Assembly: GCF_024391045.1 (NCBI RefSeq)
Contig: NZ_JANFCZ010000015.1
Location: 1 to 64,000 of the forward strand
DNA length: 64,000 bases
Source of the DNA: Pseudarthrobacter sulfonivorans
GTDB lineage: Bacteria > Actinomycetota > Actinomycetes > Actinomycetales > Micrococcaceae
Reading direction: 5' to 3'
Every line of letters starts with the position of its first letter. The first letter of the stretch is position 1. This document shows, piece by piece, positions 8,984 to 17,314 of this stretch. The position numbers were made by a program, and so were the translations under genes. The notes beneath the pieces are model-generated. The model worked only from the letters and a program-made list of their open reading frames with translations, had not been told where the DNA came from and did no database searches.

Positions 8984-10072
8984 ATGGATCAGCAGAATAA
9001 CCGGCCCGTCCCCGTCCCCGGTGCCGCGGCCGGCGACGGACAGCCACAGCGACGGGAGGAGGACGGCCACAGCCAGCCTGCCCCGGTCTGGGAAGGCACC
9101 CCCGCCGCGGTCTCGGAGGGGACGCCTGCCGCCAGGTGGGAAGGAACGCCGGAGGAGACCGCGCCCCACGCGGGGACTCCGGGCTGGGACGGCCAGCCTG
9201 TTGCGCCGCAAAACCAGCCGGGCCAAGGTTGGGGTGCTCCGGAACCGTCCGCTCCTGCCCAGTCCGCTCCGTCCCAGTCTGCGCCGGCCTGGGGCACGAC
9301 GCCGGAAGCTCGCCAGGGCGGGAACATCGGGACCGGTTGGGGCGCGCCCCGGCAGTCCGCGCCGCAGGCTCCCTCGGGAACCCGAGGAAACAGGACCTGG
9401 ACAGCCAGGAAGGGCGTCGTTGTCGGAGGCGTGGCGGTGGTTGTTGCTGCCGCAGCAGGCGCCGGCGCCTATGCGGCCGGGAACAGTTCGAGCGCGGCAG
9501 CAGCTGCCGACGGCCAGGGCGCGGCCGGCAGCCAGGGCGCTGCGGGCAGCCCAGGTGCCGGCCAGGGCCAGTTTGGTCCGGGTAGCCAGAACGGCATGAC
9601 CGGTCCCGGAGGTGCCGCCGGGGGAATGGACGGCGGCCCCGGCGGTCTGGGCATGGGAATGGGCGGCCTCACGGCCGCCATCCATTCGGAGTACGTCATC
9701 CTCCAGGGCTCCAACTACGTCTCCATGGCAGGCCAGACGGGAACCGTCACCAGCGTCTCGGGGAGTTCCCTGACCGTCAAAAGCGACGACGGCTTCACCC
9801 GTACCTACGCTGTCGGCGCCAGCGTCCAGGTGTCGGCGGGAATGCGGCAGCGCGGGAACGCGGCTGGCAGCACCCTCAGCCTCTCTGACGTCGCCGCCGG
9901 CGCCAGCGTCCGCGTGACGGCCGTGAAGGATGTCGATACCTACACGGCTGAATCCATCCAGCTGGCCACGTCCGGCACATCCACCACCCCGAATTCGGGA
10001 ACCAGCCCGAACTCCGGCACGTCCACCACGCCCAACTCCACCACCCCGAATTCGGAAACTACCACGAACTAG
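8984..10072 (+). CDS. Membrane-anchored DUF5666-domain protein
   Basis: The ATG follows GGAGA at good spacing, giving 362 residues. The N-terminal 150 residues are Pro/Gln/Gly/Glu-rich and contain WEGTPAA-like repeats. One membrane helix follows (GVVVGGVAVVVAAAAGAGAY, about 138-157), then a Gly-rich linker. A beta-rich extracytoplasmic domain with the DUF5666 look (TGTVTSVSGSSLTVKSDDG; ASVRVTAVKDVDTYTAESI) covers about 235-330, and a Ser/Thr/Pro/Asn tail ends it. It is transcribed away from the two-component genes, from the promoter carrying the 13-bp repeats, so it may be their target. The biochemical role of DUF5666 is not known to me. Confidence 0.8.
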   Translation: MDQQNNRPVPVPGAAAGDGQPQRREEDGHSQPAPVWEGTPAAVSEGTPAARWEGTPEETAPHAGTPGWDGQPVAPQNQPGQGWGAPEPSAPAQSAPSQSAPAWGTTPEARQGGNIGTGWGAPRQSAPQAPSGTRGNRTWTARKGVVVGGVAVVVAAAAGAGAYAAGNSSSAAAAADGQGAAGSQGAAGSPGAGQGQFGPGSQNGMTGPGGAAGGMDGGPGGLGMGMGGLTAAIHSEYVILQGSNYVSMAGQTGTVTSVSGSSLTVKSDDGFTRTYAVGASVQVSAGMRQRGNAAGSTLSLSDVAAGASVRVTAVKDVDTYTAESIQLATSGTSTTPNSGTSPNSGTSTTPNSTTPNSETTTN

Positions 10073-10097
10073 GGCCGGCGGGACCTTCCCGCCGGCC
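10073..10097 (+). terminator. GC hairpin after the DUF5666 gene
   Basis: A perfect 11-bp stem (GGCCGGCGGGA / TCCCGCCGGCC) with a 3-nt loop begins at the stop codon. No T-tract follows, so it is a terminator-like hairpin of the kind common in high-GC actinobacteria. Confidence 0.6.
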
Positions 10098-10633
10098 GGG
10101 AGGGCGAAGCGGCGCTCCGAATGGTGCCGGCGTGCCGGAAATCCTGTCGGGGATTGGACAAGAGCGGCTCGCGATGCTGCGATTTTACGTCAAGCGCGTG
10201 AAGTTTCGATGGATTCTAAGAAGGAACCCATCATCGAATTAAATTCGTCCATGAGCGGCTTGTAGGCCGCCGGGCGCAAATTTGGATAATTAGAAGCCTG
10301 CTTGCCGAATTGTGATACGACGCACATTATTGTCCATTCGTCTCACGATGCGGACAAGCAGCCCCTTTGTTACTTGCAAGTTTTCATTGTTACGTTGCAC
10401 ACTTTGAATTGTGAACAAGAACTCAACAGCAACTGCAGCCGCAGAATATTGGCCCAGCACATCCGCTGCTGCCGACATGCGCTGTTGTCGAATGCACGCC
10501 TGACCTTCAAACCCACGAAGTTCTTAGGCATTCGCCTCCCCAGTCCAGAGACGGGCGCCCATCCAGATTTTTATTGCGGGCAACCAAGCATTCGAGCCGC
10601 AATGACGGCCATTCACATTTGAGGTAAGCATTC
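10098..10633. other. Long AT-richer intergenic leader before the winged-helix gene
   Basis: This stretch of about 540 bp has no convincing gene. From about 10190 it is clearly AT-richer than the surroundings and holds a 13-bp palindrome CGAATTAAATTCG (10235-10247). It probably contains the promoter and a long 5' leader of the downstream regulator; a regulated promoter or small RNA is possible but not shown. Confidence 0.5.
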
Positions 10634-11500
10634 ATGTCAGTTGCATCCGGATACGTCCACATCTCCGTCCGTAACGCAGGTAAGCCCAGCCAGGCTTCCG
10701 GGCTCCGGCAAGGTTTTGGTACCCGCCAGGCGTTCGCACCGGGCGCTGCCGGAACCAGTTTCCCCGCTCCCGGGTACGTGCCCCAGGGCTACAACCCCAA
10801 CTCCTACGGCCAGCTCCGCGCCGTGCAGCCCAACGACGCTGCGCCGCTCACCGCGCCGACGCCGGTTGTAGCAGGGAACAACGCGGCCCGCCCCACCGCG
10901 AACGACAACGTCGCCCGGGGGTTTGTTCTCTACATGGGCATCGACGAGGAGACCGCGGCGGCTGCCGGCACCTCCATCGCCAAGCTGGCCCAGGAAATCC
11001 GGGCCTACGCGCAGTCCCTCGTGACCGGTGCTGAAAGCTACGCTGCAGTGGCCATGGCCCCGGCCGGCACCCCCGGTTCCGCGCTCGACGTCGTCCGTTC
11101 CACCTTCGGCGACCCCACCGTCAATGCCCAGAAGCGCACTGAAACTGCACGGCTGCAGCAGGCCGCGGAGCCCCGCCCCTCCGGCGTCCTCATCGACCTG
11201 GCCCGCCGCGAAGTCCACCTCGACGGCGAATCCCTGAACCTGACCTTCAAGGAATTCGAACTCCTCAACTACCTCGTCGAGAACGGCACCCGCACCGTCG
11301 GCCGCGATGAACTGCTCGAAGGCCTGTGGCGCAACGCCGAGGAAGTACCCAACGAGCGCACCATCGACGTCCACATCCGCCGGCTCCGCTCCAAGCTCGG
11401 CCGCCTGGCCAACACCGTGCGCACCGTCCGCGGCCAGGGATACCGCTTCTACGAGCACCCCGAAGTAGTGGTCTGGGCCGCTCCGGAATACTCGATCTAG
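10634..11500 (+). CDS. Winged-helix transcriptional regulator without receiver domain
   Basis: The 288-residue protein has an OmpR/PhoB-type winged helix at its C-terminus (about 185-280): IDLARREVHLDGESLNLTFK, EFELLNYLVENGTRTVGRDE, RTIDVHIRRLRSKLG and TVRTVRGQGYRFYEHP. The N-terminal half is not a receiver domain: about 95 residues are Ala/Pro/Asn-rich and probably disordered, followed by a small alpha/beta-like region (GFVLYMGIDEETAAAAGTS). No aspartate pocket is visible, so classical phosphorylation is unlikely. A ribosome-binding site is present (GAGGTAAGC before the ATG). It is monocistronic behind a long leader. Likely a DNA-binding protein controlled in another way. Confidence 0.82.
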   Translation: MSVASGYVHISVRNAGKPSQASGLRQGFGTRQAFAPGAAGTSFPAPGYVPQGYNPNSYGQLRAVQPNDAAPLTAPTPVVAGNNAARPTANDNVARGFVLYMGIDEETAAAAGTSIAKLAQEIRAYAQSLVTGAESYAAVAMAPAGTPGSALDVVRSTFGDPTVNAQKRTETARLQQAAEPRPSGVLIDLARREVHLDGESLNLTFKEFELLNYLVENGTRTVGRDELLEGLWRNAEEVPNERTIDVHIRRLRSKLGRLANTVRTVRGQGYRFYEHPEVVVWAAPEYSI

Positions 11501-11509
11501 CCTTCTGCC

Positions 11510-11601
11510 ACGCGCGAAAGCGGCATCTCGCCGTGCCTTAGACACCTCCTTCGTTCCTCAGTCGGCGATGCGGCACTACGCGAGATGCATCTTTCGCGCG
11601 T
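11510..11601. repeat. Long imperfect inverted repeat (hairpin)
   Basis: Arms of 22 bp (ACGCGCGAAAGCGGCATCTC... at 11510-11531 and its complement at 11580-11601) match at 20 positions, with a spacer of 48 bp that can pair further (GTGCC/GGCAC). It lies between the winged-helix gene and the phosphatase gene. It may act as a terminator or be a dispersed palindromic element. Confidence 0.6.
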
Positions 11602-11685
11602 AAGGGCCAGTGAGCATTGGTCTCCGCGGCTGTTGGTTGGGGACGACGGCGGCGGGCTGGGTTCTGCTGGCGTTAGGCTTGGGGC

Positions 11686-12213
11686 ATGAGTGACCACCAC
11701 ATCAAACGCCTGGTGATCATGCGCCATGCCAAGGCTGACTGGCCCGGCGGCGTCGCGGACCATGAGCGGCCGTTGGAGGAGCGCGGGCACCGCGAGGCGC
11801 CGCTGGCCGGGAAATGGCTGGTTAAGCACAGCATCTTCCCGGACTTCATCCTCTGCTCCAGCGCCCTGCGCACCCGGCAGACCTGCACATGGGTGTGCGC
11901 CGAGCTGGGGGATAAGGCCCCGACGCCGAAACTTGAGGACGGTCTCTACGCCGCCTCCGCGCTGCGCATGCTCACCGTGGTCAACCATGTGCCGGACACC
12001 GTCACCACGCTGATGCTCATCTCGCACATGCCCGGAGTCCAGGACCTTGCCATGCACCTGGCGTCACGGGACTCGAACCACGATGCCTACATGGACGCCG
12101 CCACACGCTACCCCACCAGCGCCCTCACGGTGCTGGAAACGGAAAAAACCTGGGCCGAACTCGACGGCCAGGACGCCCGGATCACCAAATTCAAGGTTCC
12201 CCGCGCGCACTAA
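11686..12213 (+). CDS. SixA-like histidine phosphatase family protein
   Basis: The 175-residue protein starts with the RHG-type catalytic motif LVIMRHAKADWPGG, where the His accepts the phosphate, and carries the second catalytic His in LISHMPGVQDLA. The acid/arginine region SSALRTRQTC is also present. RHAKAD and the short length match the SixA branch of the histidine phosphatase superfamily, which in E. coli dephosphorylates phosphohistidine proteins. The substrate here is unknown. Stand-alone gene followed 27 bp later by the EamA transporter gene. Confidence 0.85.
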   Translation: MSDHHIKRLVIMRHAKADWPGGVADHERPLEERGHREAPLAGKWLVKHSIFPDFILCSSALRTRQTCTWVCAELGDKAPTPKLEDGLYAASALRMLTVVNHVPDTVTTLMLISHMPGVQDLAMHLASRDSNHDAYMDAATRYPTSALTVLETEKTWAELDGQDARITKFKVPRAH

Positions 12214-12240
12214 CGCACGGCAGTCTGTCAGAGTTGAACG

Positions 12241-13269
12241 GTGAACCTTAGACACTCCCTTCTGGCCCTGCTGGTCGCCGTCCTCTGGGGCGTTAACTTC
12301 GTCGCCATCGACCTGGGCCTGCACCCGGACGGCGAGGACGTCCCGCCGCTGCTGTTCGTCGCCATGCGGTTTGTCCTGGTGGTCTTTCCCCTGATCTTTT
12401 TCGTCCGGAAGCCGGACGTGGGCTGGGAGACGATCGCCGGCGTCGGACTCTTTATGAGCGCCGGCCAGTTCGGCCTCCTGTACCTGGCCATGGCGCTGGG
12501 CATGCCGGCCGGACTGGCCTCGCTGGTGCTCCAGGCGCAGGTGCTGCTGACGGTGCTCCTAGCGGCCGGGTTCCTGAAGGAGCGGCCCAGCCGCAGCCAG
12601 CTGTTCGGGGTTGGCCTGGGCGTCGCCGGGCTGGGAGTGGTGGCCGCGGGCCGCAGCGCCGTGGCGCCCCTGCTGCCGCTGATCATTGTGCTGGGCGCAG
12701 CGCTGTCCTGGGCCGCAGGCAACGTGATCGTCCGCCGGGCCAAGGCGGCGTCGGGGCTGGGACTGGTGGTCTGGTCCGGCGCTGTTGTTCCGCTGCCACT
12801 CGCCGGGCTTTCGCTCCTGGTGGATGGACCCGATGCGGTGCTCGGCACGCTGGCCCACCTGCAGCCGGTCACCATCGCCAGCGCACTGTACACGGCGATC
12901 TTCGGATCAATGGTGGGGTATGGAATCTGGAACCGGCTGCTGGCCCGCTACCCGTCGTCGGCCGTTGTTCCCTTCACTCTTCTGGTCCCCGTGGTGGGAA
13001 TGAGCGCTGCGTGGCTCATTCTGGCCGAGGTCCCGACGCCGGCGGAACTGGCCGGCGGCGCACTGCTCCTGGGCGGGGTGGCGACGGCGGTGCTCACCGG
13101 AGGAGGCAGGCCGCGTCAGCGCCGGGACGTCGTTTTTGCGCCGGACTTGGGTGCCGCCGGGGGCACGGGTTTGGGGTCCGGCTTACGTGCCGGGGAAGCG
13201 GACGACGGCGGCCGCTTGGCTGCCGCCGCCGGCAACCTGGCCGGCGCACGGGAGCCGGAGGCACGCTGA
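12241..13269 (+). CDS. EamA/DMT-family transporter
   Basis: A GTG start gives 342 residues. Two EamA repeats with about ten hydrophobic segments fill residues 1-275: it opens with LLALLVAVLWGVNFVAIDLG, the second repeat starts near IIVLGAALSWAAGNVIVRRA, and PVVGMSAAWLILAEVPTPAE is typical of the last half. The family exports amino acids or metabolites; the substrate is unknown. The last 65 residues are a Gly/Ala/Arg-rich tail overlapping by 154 bp the convergent membrane-protein gene on the other strand, so the tail may be poorly conserved. Confidence 0.88.
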   Translation: MNLRHSLLALLVAVLWGVNFVAIDLGLHPDGEDVPPLLFVAMRFVLVVFPLIFFVRKPDVGWETIAGVGLFMSAGQFGLLYLAMALGMPAGLASLVLQAQVLLTVLLAAGFLKERPSRSQLFGVGLGVAGLGVVAAGRSAVAPLLPLIIVLGAALSWAAGNVIVRRAKAASGLGLVVWSGAVVPLPLAGLSLLVDGPDAVLGTLAHLQPVTIASALYTAIFGSMVGYGIWNRLLARYPSSAVVPFTLLVPVVGMSAAWLILAEVPTPAELAGGALLLGGVATAVLTGGGRPRQRRDVVFAPDLGAAGGTGLGSGLRAGEADDGGRLAAAAGNLAGAREPEAR

Positions 13270-13814
13270 GCGCTTGCCCCGGGGCTGCGGACAGCCGTGT
13301 TCCGGGTTGCGGGCCTGCGCCCGGCCGGCGTGGCCCGCGCCGAAGGGCCGCCCATTGAGGGCGTGCGCCTGCGGCTGCTGCCGGCAACCGGACGGCGCCC
13401 GGCCCCCAGCCGGTGCCCTGGCGGCCAGACTGCCCCCAGGAACAGCACCACCATGGTGGCGCCGGCCGAGGCGGCGGCCCAGAAGAAGTAATTATCGGGA
13501 TCATCAGTGGGAAGTGGCGTGCCGATGATGGTCGACTGATTCACGAAAGCCAGCTCCCACGTACTGAGGAAGGCCAGCGAAAAAGCAACCGTCAGGCTGC
13601 TGCCCACCCCGGTGGCCACCAGGGCAACATGGCGGCGCCGCACCAGGAGTTCGGCCACCGCGGCCACATACGAAACTGCCGCGAGCCCCAAAAAGGTGAC
13701 CGCAACAGCTTCCTCCAGCGTGATGGCGGTCAGCACCAGCACGCCCAGGGCGGCGACGGCCGTAATGAGGGCGAACTTTCCGCTGAAACCCATGTGGCGC
13801 ATGGGATCAATCAT
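13116..13814 (-). CDS. Hypothetical four-TM membrane protein with basic tail
   Basis: The 232-residue protein has about four hydrophobic segments in residues 10-150 (FALITAVAALGVLVLTAI; VAVTFLGLAAVSYVAAVAELL; LVATGVGSSLTVAFSLAFL; FFWAAASAGATMVVLFLGAV) and an Arg/Pro/Ala-rich cytoplasmic tail of about 80 residues. It begins 14 bp after the TetR stop and may be the last gene of that operon. Starts at residues 5 or 8 are possible. The tail-coding part overlaps the convergent EamA gene. No family recognised. Confidence 0.65.
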   Translation of the reverse strand: MIDPMRHMGFSGKFALITAVAALGVLVLTAITLEEAVAVTFLGLAAVSYVAAVAELLVRRRHVALVATGVGSSLTVAFSLAFLSTWELAFVNQSTIIGTPLPTDDPDNYFFWAAASAGATMVVLFLGAVWPPGHRLGAGRRPVAGSSRRRTPSMGGPSARATPAGRRPATRNTAVRSPGASAQRASGSRAPARLPAAAAKRPPSSASPARKPDPKPVPPAAPKSGAKTTSRR

Positions 13815-13828
13815 CCCCGAGGGCGGGC

Positions 13829-14461
13829 TTACTTGAGCACGTAGCCGCGCATGATTGCCATGATTGCTGCAACGCTTTGGTCACGGCTGCGCTCCGGGTT
13901 GTAGGTCACCCGGTCCAGGCCCACCACGAAGCAGGCACCGAAAATTGCCGTCTCCAGGCTCCCGCGCGAGATGCCGCCGTCAACGGGATGAACGGCGGCC
14001 ACGGCCTCGATGGCGTCACCGATCACGGCCAGGAGTTCGGTCCTGAGCACGGCAAACGTATCCTGCCACACGCTGGGGGTGCGCCAGTTTTCACTGACCC
14101 AGAGCCTCGCGAAGGACGGATAGTCGGCCATGAAGTCCATGGCCTGCCCGATCATCGCCTCCATGGCCAGCAGGGGGTCGGCGGCGGGGGCGGCAGCCGC
14201 ACTGAGCAGGCGTGCCTTGAGGATATCCACACCATGCCGCAGCAGCTGGGCGATCAGATCGGACTTGCTGCCGAAGTTGTAATAGACAGTGCCTTTGGAG
14301 ACGCCGGCCGCCGCAGCAATCTCGTCCACGGTCACGCCGGCGGCACCCCGTTCGCCGATCAGTTCCATCGAGGCGTCGAACAGCTTTTGCCGGGTGGCGT
14401 TGGTCCGGGCCGGCCGGAGCTTCTTCTCAGCCGCAGCAGGGTCCGGCAGCACGGTGCTCAT
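13829..14461 (-). CDS. TetR/AcrR-family transcriptional regulator
   Basis: The 210-residue protein has the TetR N-terminal helix-turn-helix (RQKLFDASMELIGERGAAGV, then VDEIAAAAGVSKGTVYYNFG) and a helical ligand/dimer domain. Its ATG overlaps the YhgE stop in an ATGA, so it is translated with the operon it most likely represses. The candidate operator is the perfect palindrome just upstream of the first gene of the operon (17290-17307). Confidence 0.9.
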   Translation of the reverse strand: MSTVLPDPAAAEKKLRPARTNATRQKLFDASMELIGERGAAGVTVDEIAAAAGVSKGTVYYNFGSKSDLIAQLLRHGVDILKARLLSAAAAPAADPLLAMEAMIGQAMDFMADYPSFARLWVSENWRTPSVWQDTFAVLRTELLAVIGDAIEAVAAVHPVDGGISRGSLETAIFGACFVVGLDRVTYNPERSRDQSVAAIMAIMRGYVLK

Positions 14462-16479
14462 ACGGCAATCTCGGGTTTGAGGGTCTTGAGCGTCCAGTAC
14501 TTGTGCTTACGCACCGCGAAGGTGGACATTGCGGCGCCCAGCAAGGTGTAGCCGAGGAGCCCCAGCACAATGGGCACAATCATGGACAAGTCCGCGCCGT
14601 AAATGAGGTGCCGCATGCCCGTGACCACGTAGCCCATGGGAAGGACCTCGTGGACCACGTGCAGCGGTTGCGGGGTGGTCTGCCAGGGAAACGTTCCTCC
14701 CGAGGAGACCAGTTGCAGCACCAGCAGGATCAGCACCACCAGCTTGCCGGGGGACCCCAGCAAAGCCACCACACCCTGGATGATGGCGCTGAACGCCATC
14801 GCCGCGGCCAGCATGAACAACCACATGAGGACCGGATGCGCAGGGTTCAGTCCCAGCGCCAGGTTGACCACCAGGGTCAGCAGGGTGGCCTGGACTGCTG
14901 AAACGGCCAGGAACGGAAGCCAGCCGCCGACGGCGATTTTCCAGGCCGGGGCGTTCGACGCCAGGGCCCGCTGGGTAATGGGCCGCATGGCCTGGACCAG
15001 CATAAAGATGCCGATCCACAGGGCAAGGGTCATAAAGAAGGGCGCCAGCCCCGCGCCGTACGAGTCTGCTTTGGCCTGGGAGACGTTGCTGACGGCGACA
15101 GGATCGGCCATCACCTGTGACAGGCTGTTCTTCTGCGAATCGTCGGGGTTGGGTACCTGGCCCGCGCCCCGGGCGATCTCGGTGGCGAGCGTCCGCGACC
15201 CGTCAGCGGCGGTAACAGCGCCGGCCTCAAGCTGCCCCGCACCGGCGTCCACCGTCTTGGCCCCTTCCGCAAGCCGGCCCGCTCCGTCGAGGGCAGCCTG
15301 CTCGCCGGTGGCCAGCGTGGCGGCGCCGGTGTGAAGCTGGTCCGCGCCGCCCGAAGCCTGCGCCACGGCGTTTTTCAAGGCAGGCGTGGCCGAGGCAAGC
15401 TGGGCGGCGCCCACACTCACGGCCGTGGCGCCGTCTGAGAGTTGCTGGATCTGGGCGGCGTCGCCCTGAAGGGTGGCCTTCGCGGCGGCCACCGGGCTGG
15501 AGGCTGCCGTGGAGTCGAACGCGTTCATCAGCTTTGTCGCTTCCTCAGGGGTCAAACTTGAGAGGGCGGCGGTTTCAACGCGTGCGCGGAGCCCCTTATC
15601 CGCGGCGTCGAGCTGGGTGGCAACGTTCTGGACCTTGGTATTCAACTGGGCGTTCCCGGCAGCCACGCTTGCGGCCCCGTTGGCCAGTGTCTGGGTGTCC
15701 GTGGGGAGTGTTGCGGTCTTGTCCTTCAGGAGGGTGAGGCCGCTGCTGAGTTGCCCGGCGCCGTCGGTCAGCTGGTTCGCCCCATCGCGCAGCTTCAGTT
15801 GTCCGGCGTAGAGCGCCGCGGCACCATTGCTGAGTTCGGTGGTCCCCGCGTGGAGTGTGCCGGCTCCGTCGCGGAGGGTGGCGACGCCGTCGGCCAGCTG
15901 GCCGGCACCGTCTCCCGCCTTGAGCATTTGGGCGTGGATGGTGCCAAAGCCGGTCAGGAGCTGATTTGCAGTCTCTTCACCCACCTCCTTGGCAACGGTG
16001 GTGTGAACCGAGGTGGTCAGCTTGTCCACGATGGTGCTCAGCAGGTAGTTGTTGGCATCGTTGGTGGTGACGTTCAGCATGGCCTGGCTCGCGGAATCGA
16101 AGCTGCCCGGTGAGACGAGGTTGGCGGAGAAGTCCTGGGGGATCTTCAGCGCAAACGCGTACTGGCCGCTGCTGACGCCGGCGTCGGCCTCCGCGGTGGT
16201 GGCCACCGGCTTCCAGTTGAAGACATGGCCGCTGATCAGCCCGTCTGCCACCTTAGTGCCGGCATGGAGTTCGGTGCCGTCAGCCGCCGTGGCCCCGGAG
16301 TCTTCCACCACCAGGGCGGCATCGATCTGGTTCAGGTTCCCGTAGGGGTTCCAGTTGGCGTAGAGGTACACGGCGCCATACAGCAACGGCACCATGGCCA
16401 GCGCCAGGATGGTCAGTTTTGGCAGCAAACCGCCGGTCATCCGCTTGAGTTCGGAGCGGGCCAGCCGCAGCACAGTCAC
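14458..16479 (-). CDS. YhgE/Pip-family membrane protein
   Basis: The 673-residue protein has one N-terminal membrane helix (about 20-40), a long extracytoplasmic region, and about five C-terminal membrane helices (490-660) like an ABC-2 permease. The middle part (about 170-440) is a run of heptad-like repeats such as LADGVATLRDGAGTL and LRDGANQLTDGAGQL, typical of YhgE/Pip proteins and expected to be helical. Its first codons overlap the upstream ATPase-like gene by 4 bp (ATGA). The family is linked to export or to phage receptor/ESX-like functions; here it is probably the permease half of the exporter encoded with the ABC-like protein. Confidence 0.9.
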   Translation of the reverse strand: MTVLRLARSELKRMTGGLLPKLTILALAMVPLLYGAVYLYANWNPYGNLNQIDAALVVEDSGATAADGTELHAGTKVADGLISGHVFNWKPVATTAEADAGVSSGQYAFALKIPQDFSANLVSPGSFDSASQAMLNVTTNDANNYLLSTIVDKLTTSVHTTVAKEVGEETANQLLTGFGTIHAQMLKAGDGAGQLADGVATLRDGAGTLHAGTTELSNGAAALYAGQLKLRDGANQLTDGAGQLSSGLTLLKDKTATLPTDTQTLANGAASVAAGNAQLNTKVQNVATQLDAADKGLRARVETAALSSLTPEEATKLMNAFDSTAASSPVAAAKATLQGDAAQIQQLSDGATAVSVGAAQLASATPALKNAVAQASGGADQLHTGAATLATGEQAALDGAGRLAEGAKTVDAGAGQLEAGAVTAADGSRTLATEIARGAGQVPNPDDSQKNSLSQVMADPVAVSNVSQAKADSYGAGLAPFFMTLALWIGIFMLVQAMRPITQRALASNAPAWKIAVGGWLPFLAVSAVQATLLTLVVNLALGLNPAHPVLMWLFMLAAAMAFSAIIQGVVALLGSPGKLVVLILLVLQLVSSGGTFPWQTTPQPLHVVHEVLPMGYVVTGMRHLIYGADLSMIVPIVLGLLGYTLLGAAMSTFAVRKHKYWTLKTLKPEIAV

Positions 16480-17282
16480 TTGGCATCCTCGGTTTCGAGT
16501 AGGAGGGTTTCCGGTTCGTAAGCCGGGTCAGGTTCGTTGATCGATGCAGGCCGGGCCGGTGCCGACTGAGCCGGTGCAGATTCCGGGGCGGCTTCCGGGG
16601 TGGCGGCTGGTTCCTCCGCCGCCCGGACCTCGTTGCCGATCACGGCGGCCGGTCCGGTCCACGAGTCCGGGAGGGCAGTGACGGTAGCGACGACGGCGAG
16701 TGGCCGGCCGCCGTCGTACGCCAGCTCCTGGAGCCGCGGCAGCCAGTCCGCAACATTGGCGCTGTGCCTGTCGGGGGAGTCCACCACCAAAAGATCGGCG
16801 TTGGGGTTGGCCAGCGCCAAGGCCGTCAGCAGCTCCATCCGCTTGCCGGCGGCCAGCTGTTCGGTCCAGAGGTCCGCGATGTCTTCAAACCTGTTGACCT
16901 TGAGCCAGGGTTTGCTGAGAAGCGCGCCGCGGTAGCGCCGGGGGACCAGGGCGAGGTCCTCGGTCACGAGGTCGCGGACGCTGAGGTGCTGCTCCGGCTC
17001 GTTCACCCCCGGGGAGTCAACCAGCGCGCTCGCGAGCCGAAGGGCTTTGATGCGCGAATGGCCGCCCCAGGTGACCTGCCCGCCGGTCGGTTTCATGCGC
17101 CCGCTGATGGTCAGGGCGAGGGCGGTCCGCTGGTCCTGTCGGTCGGCTGCCACCAGGAGCAGCTCGCCCCGGCTGACGCGCAGTGAGGTGGGGGGAAGCA
17201 GGTCGTCACGCCGGCCCCTGACATGGAGCTGCTGGACAAATAGCAAGGATGGCCTTCCGCCGAGGTATGTCTCTGCCACCAT
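16476..17282 (-). CDS. ABC-ATPase-like protein with degenerate nucleotide-binding motifs
   Basis: The 268-residue protein aligns by eye with ABC ATPases (RGELLLVAADRQDQRTALAL, ISGRMKPTGGQVTWGG, LLVVDSPDRH), but the Walker A stretch reads AADRQDQRT instead of GxxGxGKS/T, the signature region reads LAAGKRMELLTALALANP instead of LSGGQ, and Walker B ends in DS rather than DE. It is therefore probably unable to hydrolyse ATP in the usual way. A Pro/Ala/Glu-rich tail of about 50 residues follows. It is the first gene of the operon with the YhgE protein and the TetR regulator. It may be a pseudo-ATPase scaffold for the permease. Confidence 0.8.
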   Translation of the reverse strand: MVAETYLGGRPSLLFVQQLHVRGRRDDLLPPTSLRVSRGELLLVAADRQDQRTALALTISGRMKPTGGQVTWGGHSRIKALRLASALVDSPGVNEPEQHLSVRDLVTEDLALVPRRYRGALLSKPWLKVNRFEDIADLWTEQLAAGKRMELLTALALANPNADLLVVDSPDRHSANVADWLPRLQELAYDGGRPLAVVATVTALPDSWTGPAAVIGNEVRAAEEPAATPEAAPESAPAQSAPARPASINEPDPAYEPETLLLETEDAK

Positions 17283-17289
17283 CCTAACC

Positions 17290-17307
17290 GAACTGACTGG
17301 TCAGTTC
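17290..17307 (-). promoter_or_regulatory. TetR-type operator palindrome
   Basis: A perfect inverted repeat GAACTGAC-TG-GTCAGTTC begins 8 bp upstream of the ATPase-like gene start. Its size, perfection and position fit the operator of the TetR protein encoded by the third gene of the operon. Direct observation; the pairing is inferred. Confidence 0.65.
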
Positions 17308-17314
17308 AAATAGA

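Noticed and set aside
10200..10260. A small gene starting near ATGGATTCTAAG
   Set aside because: The frame is about 18 codons and has no further support.
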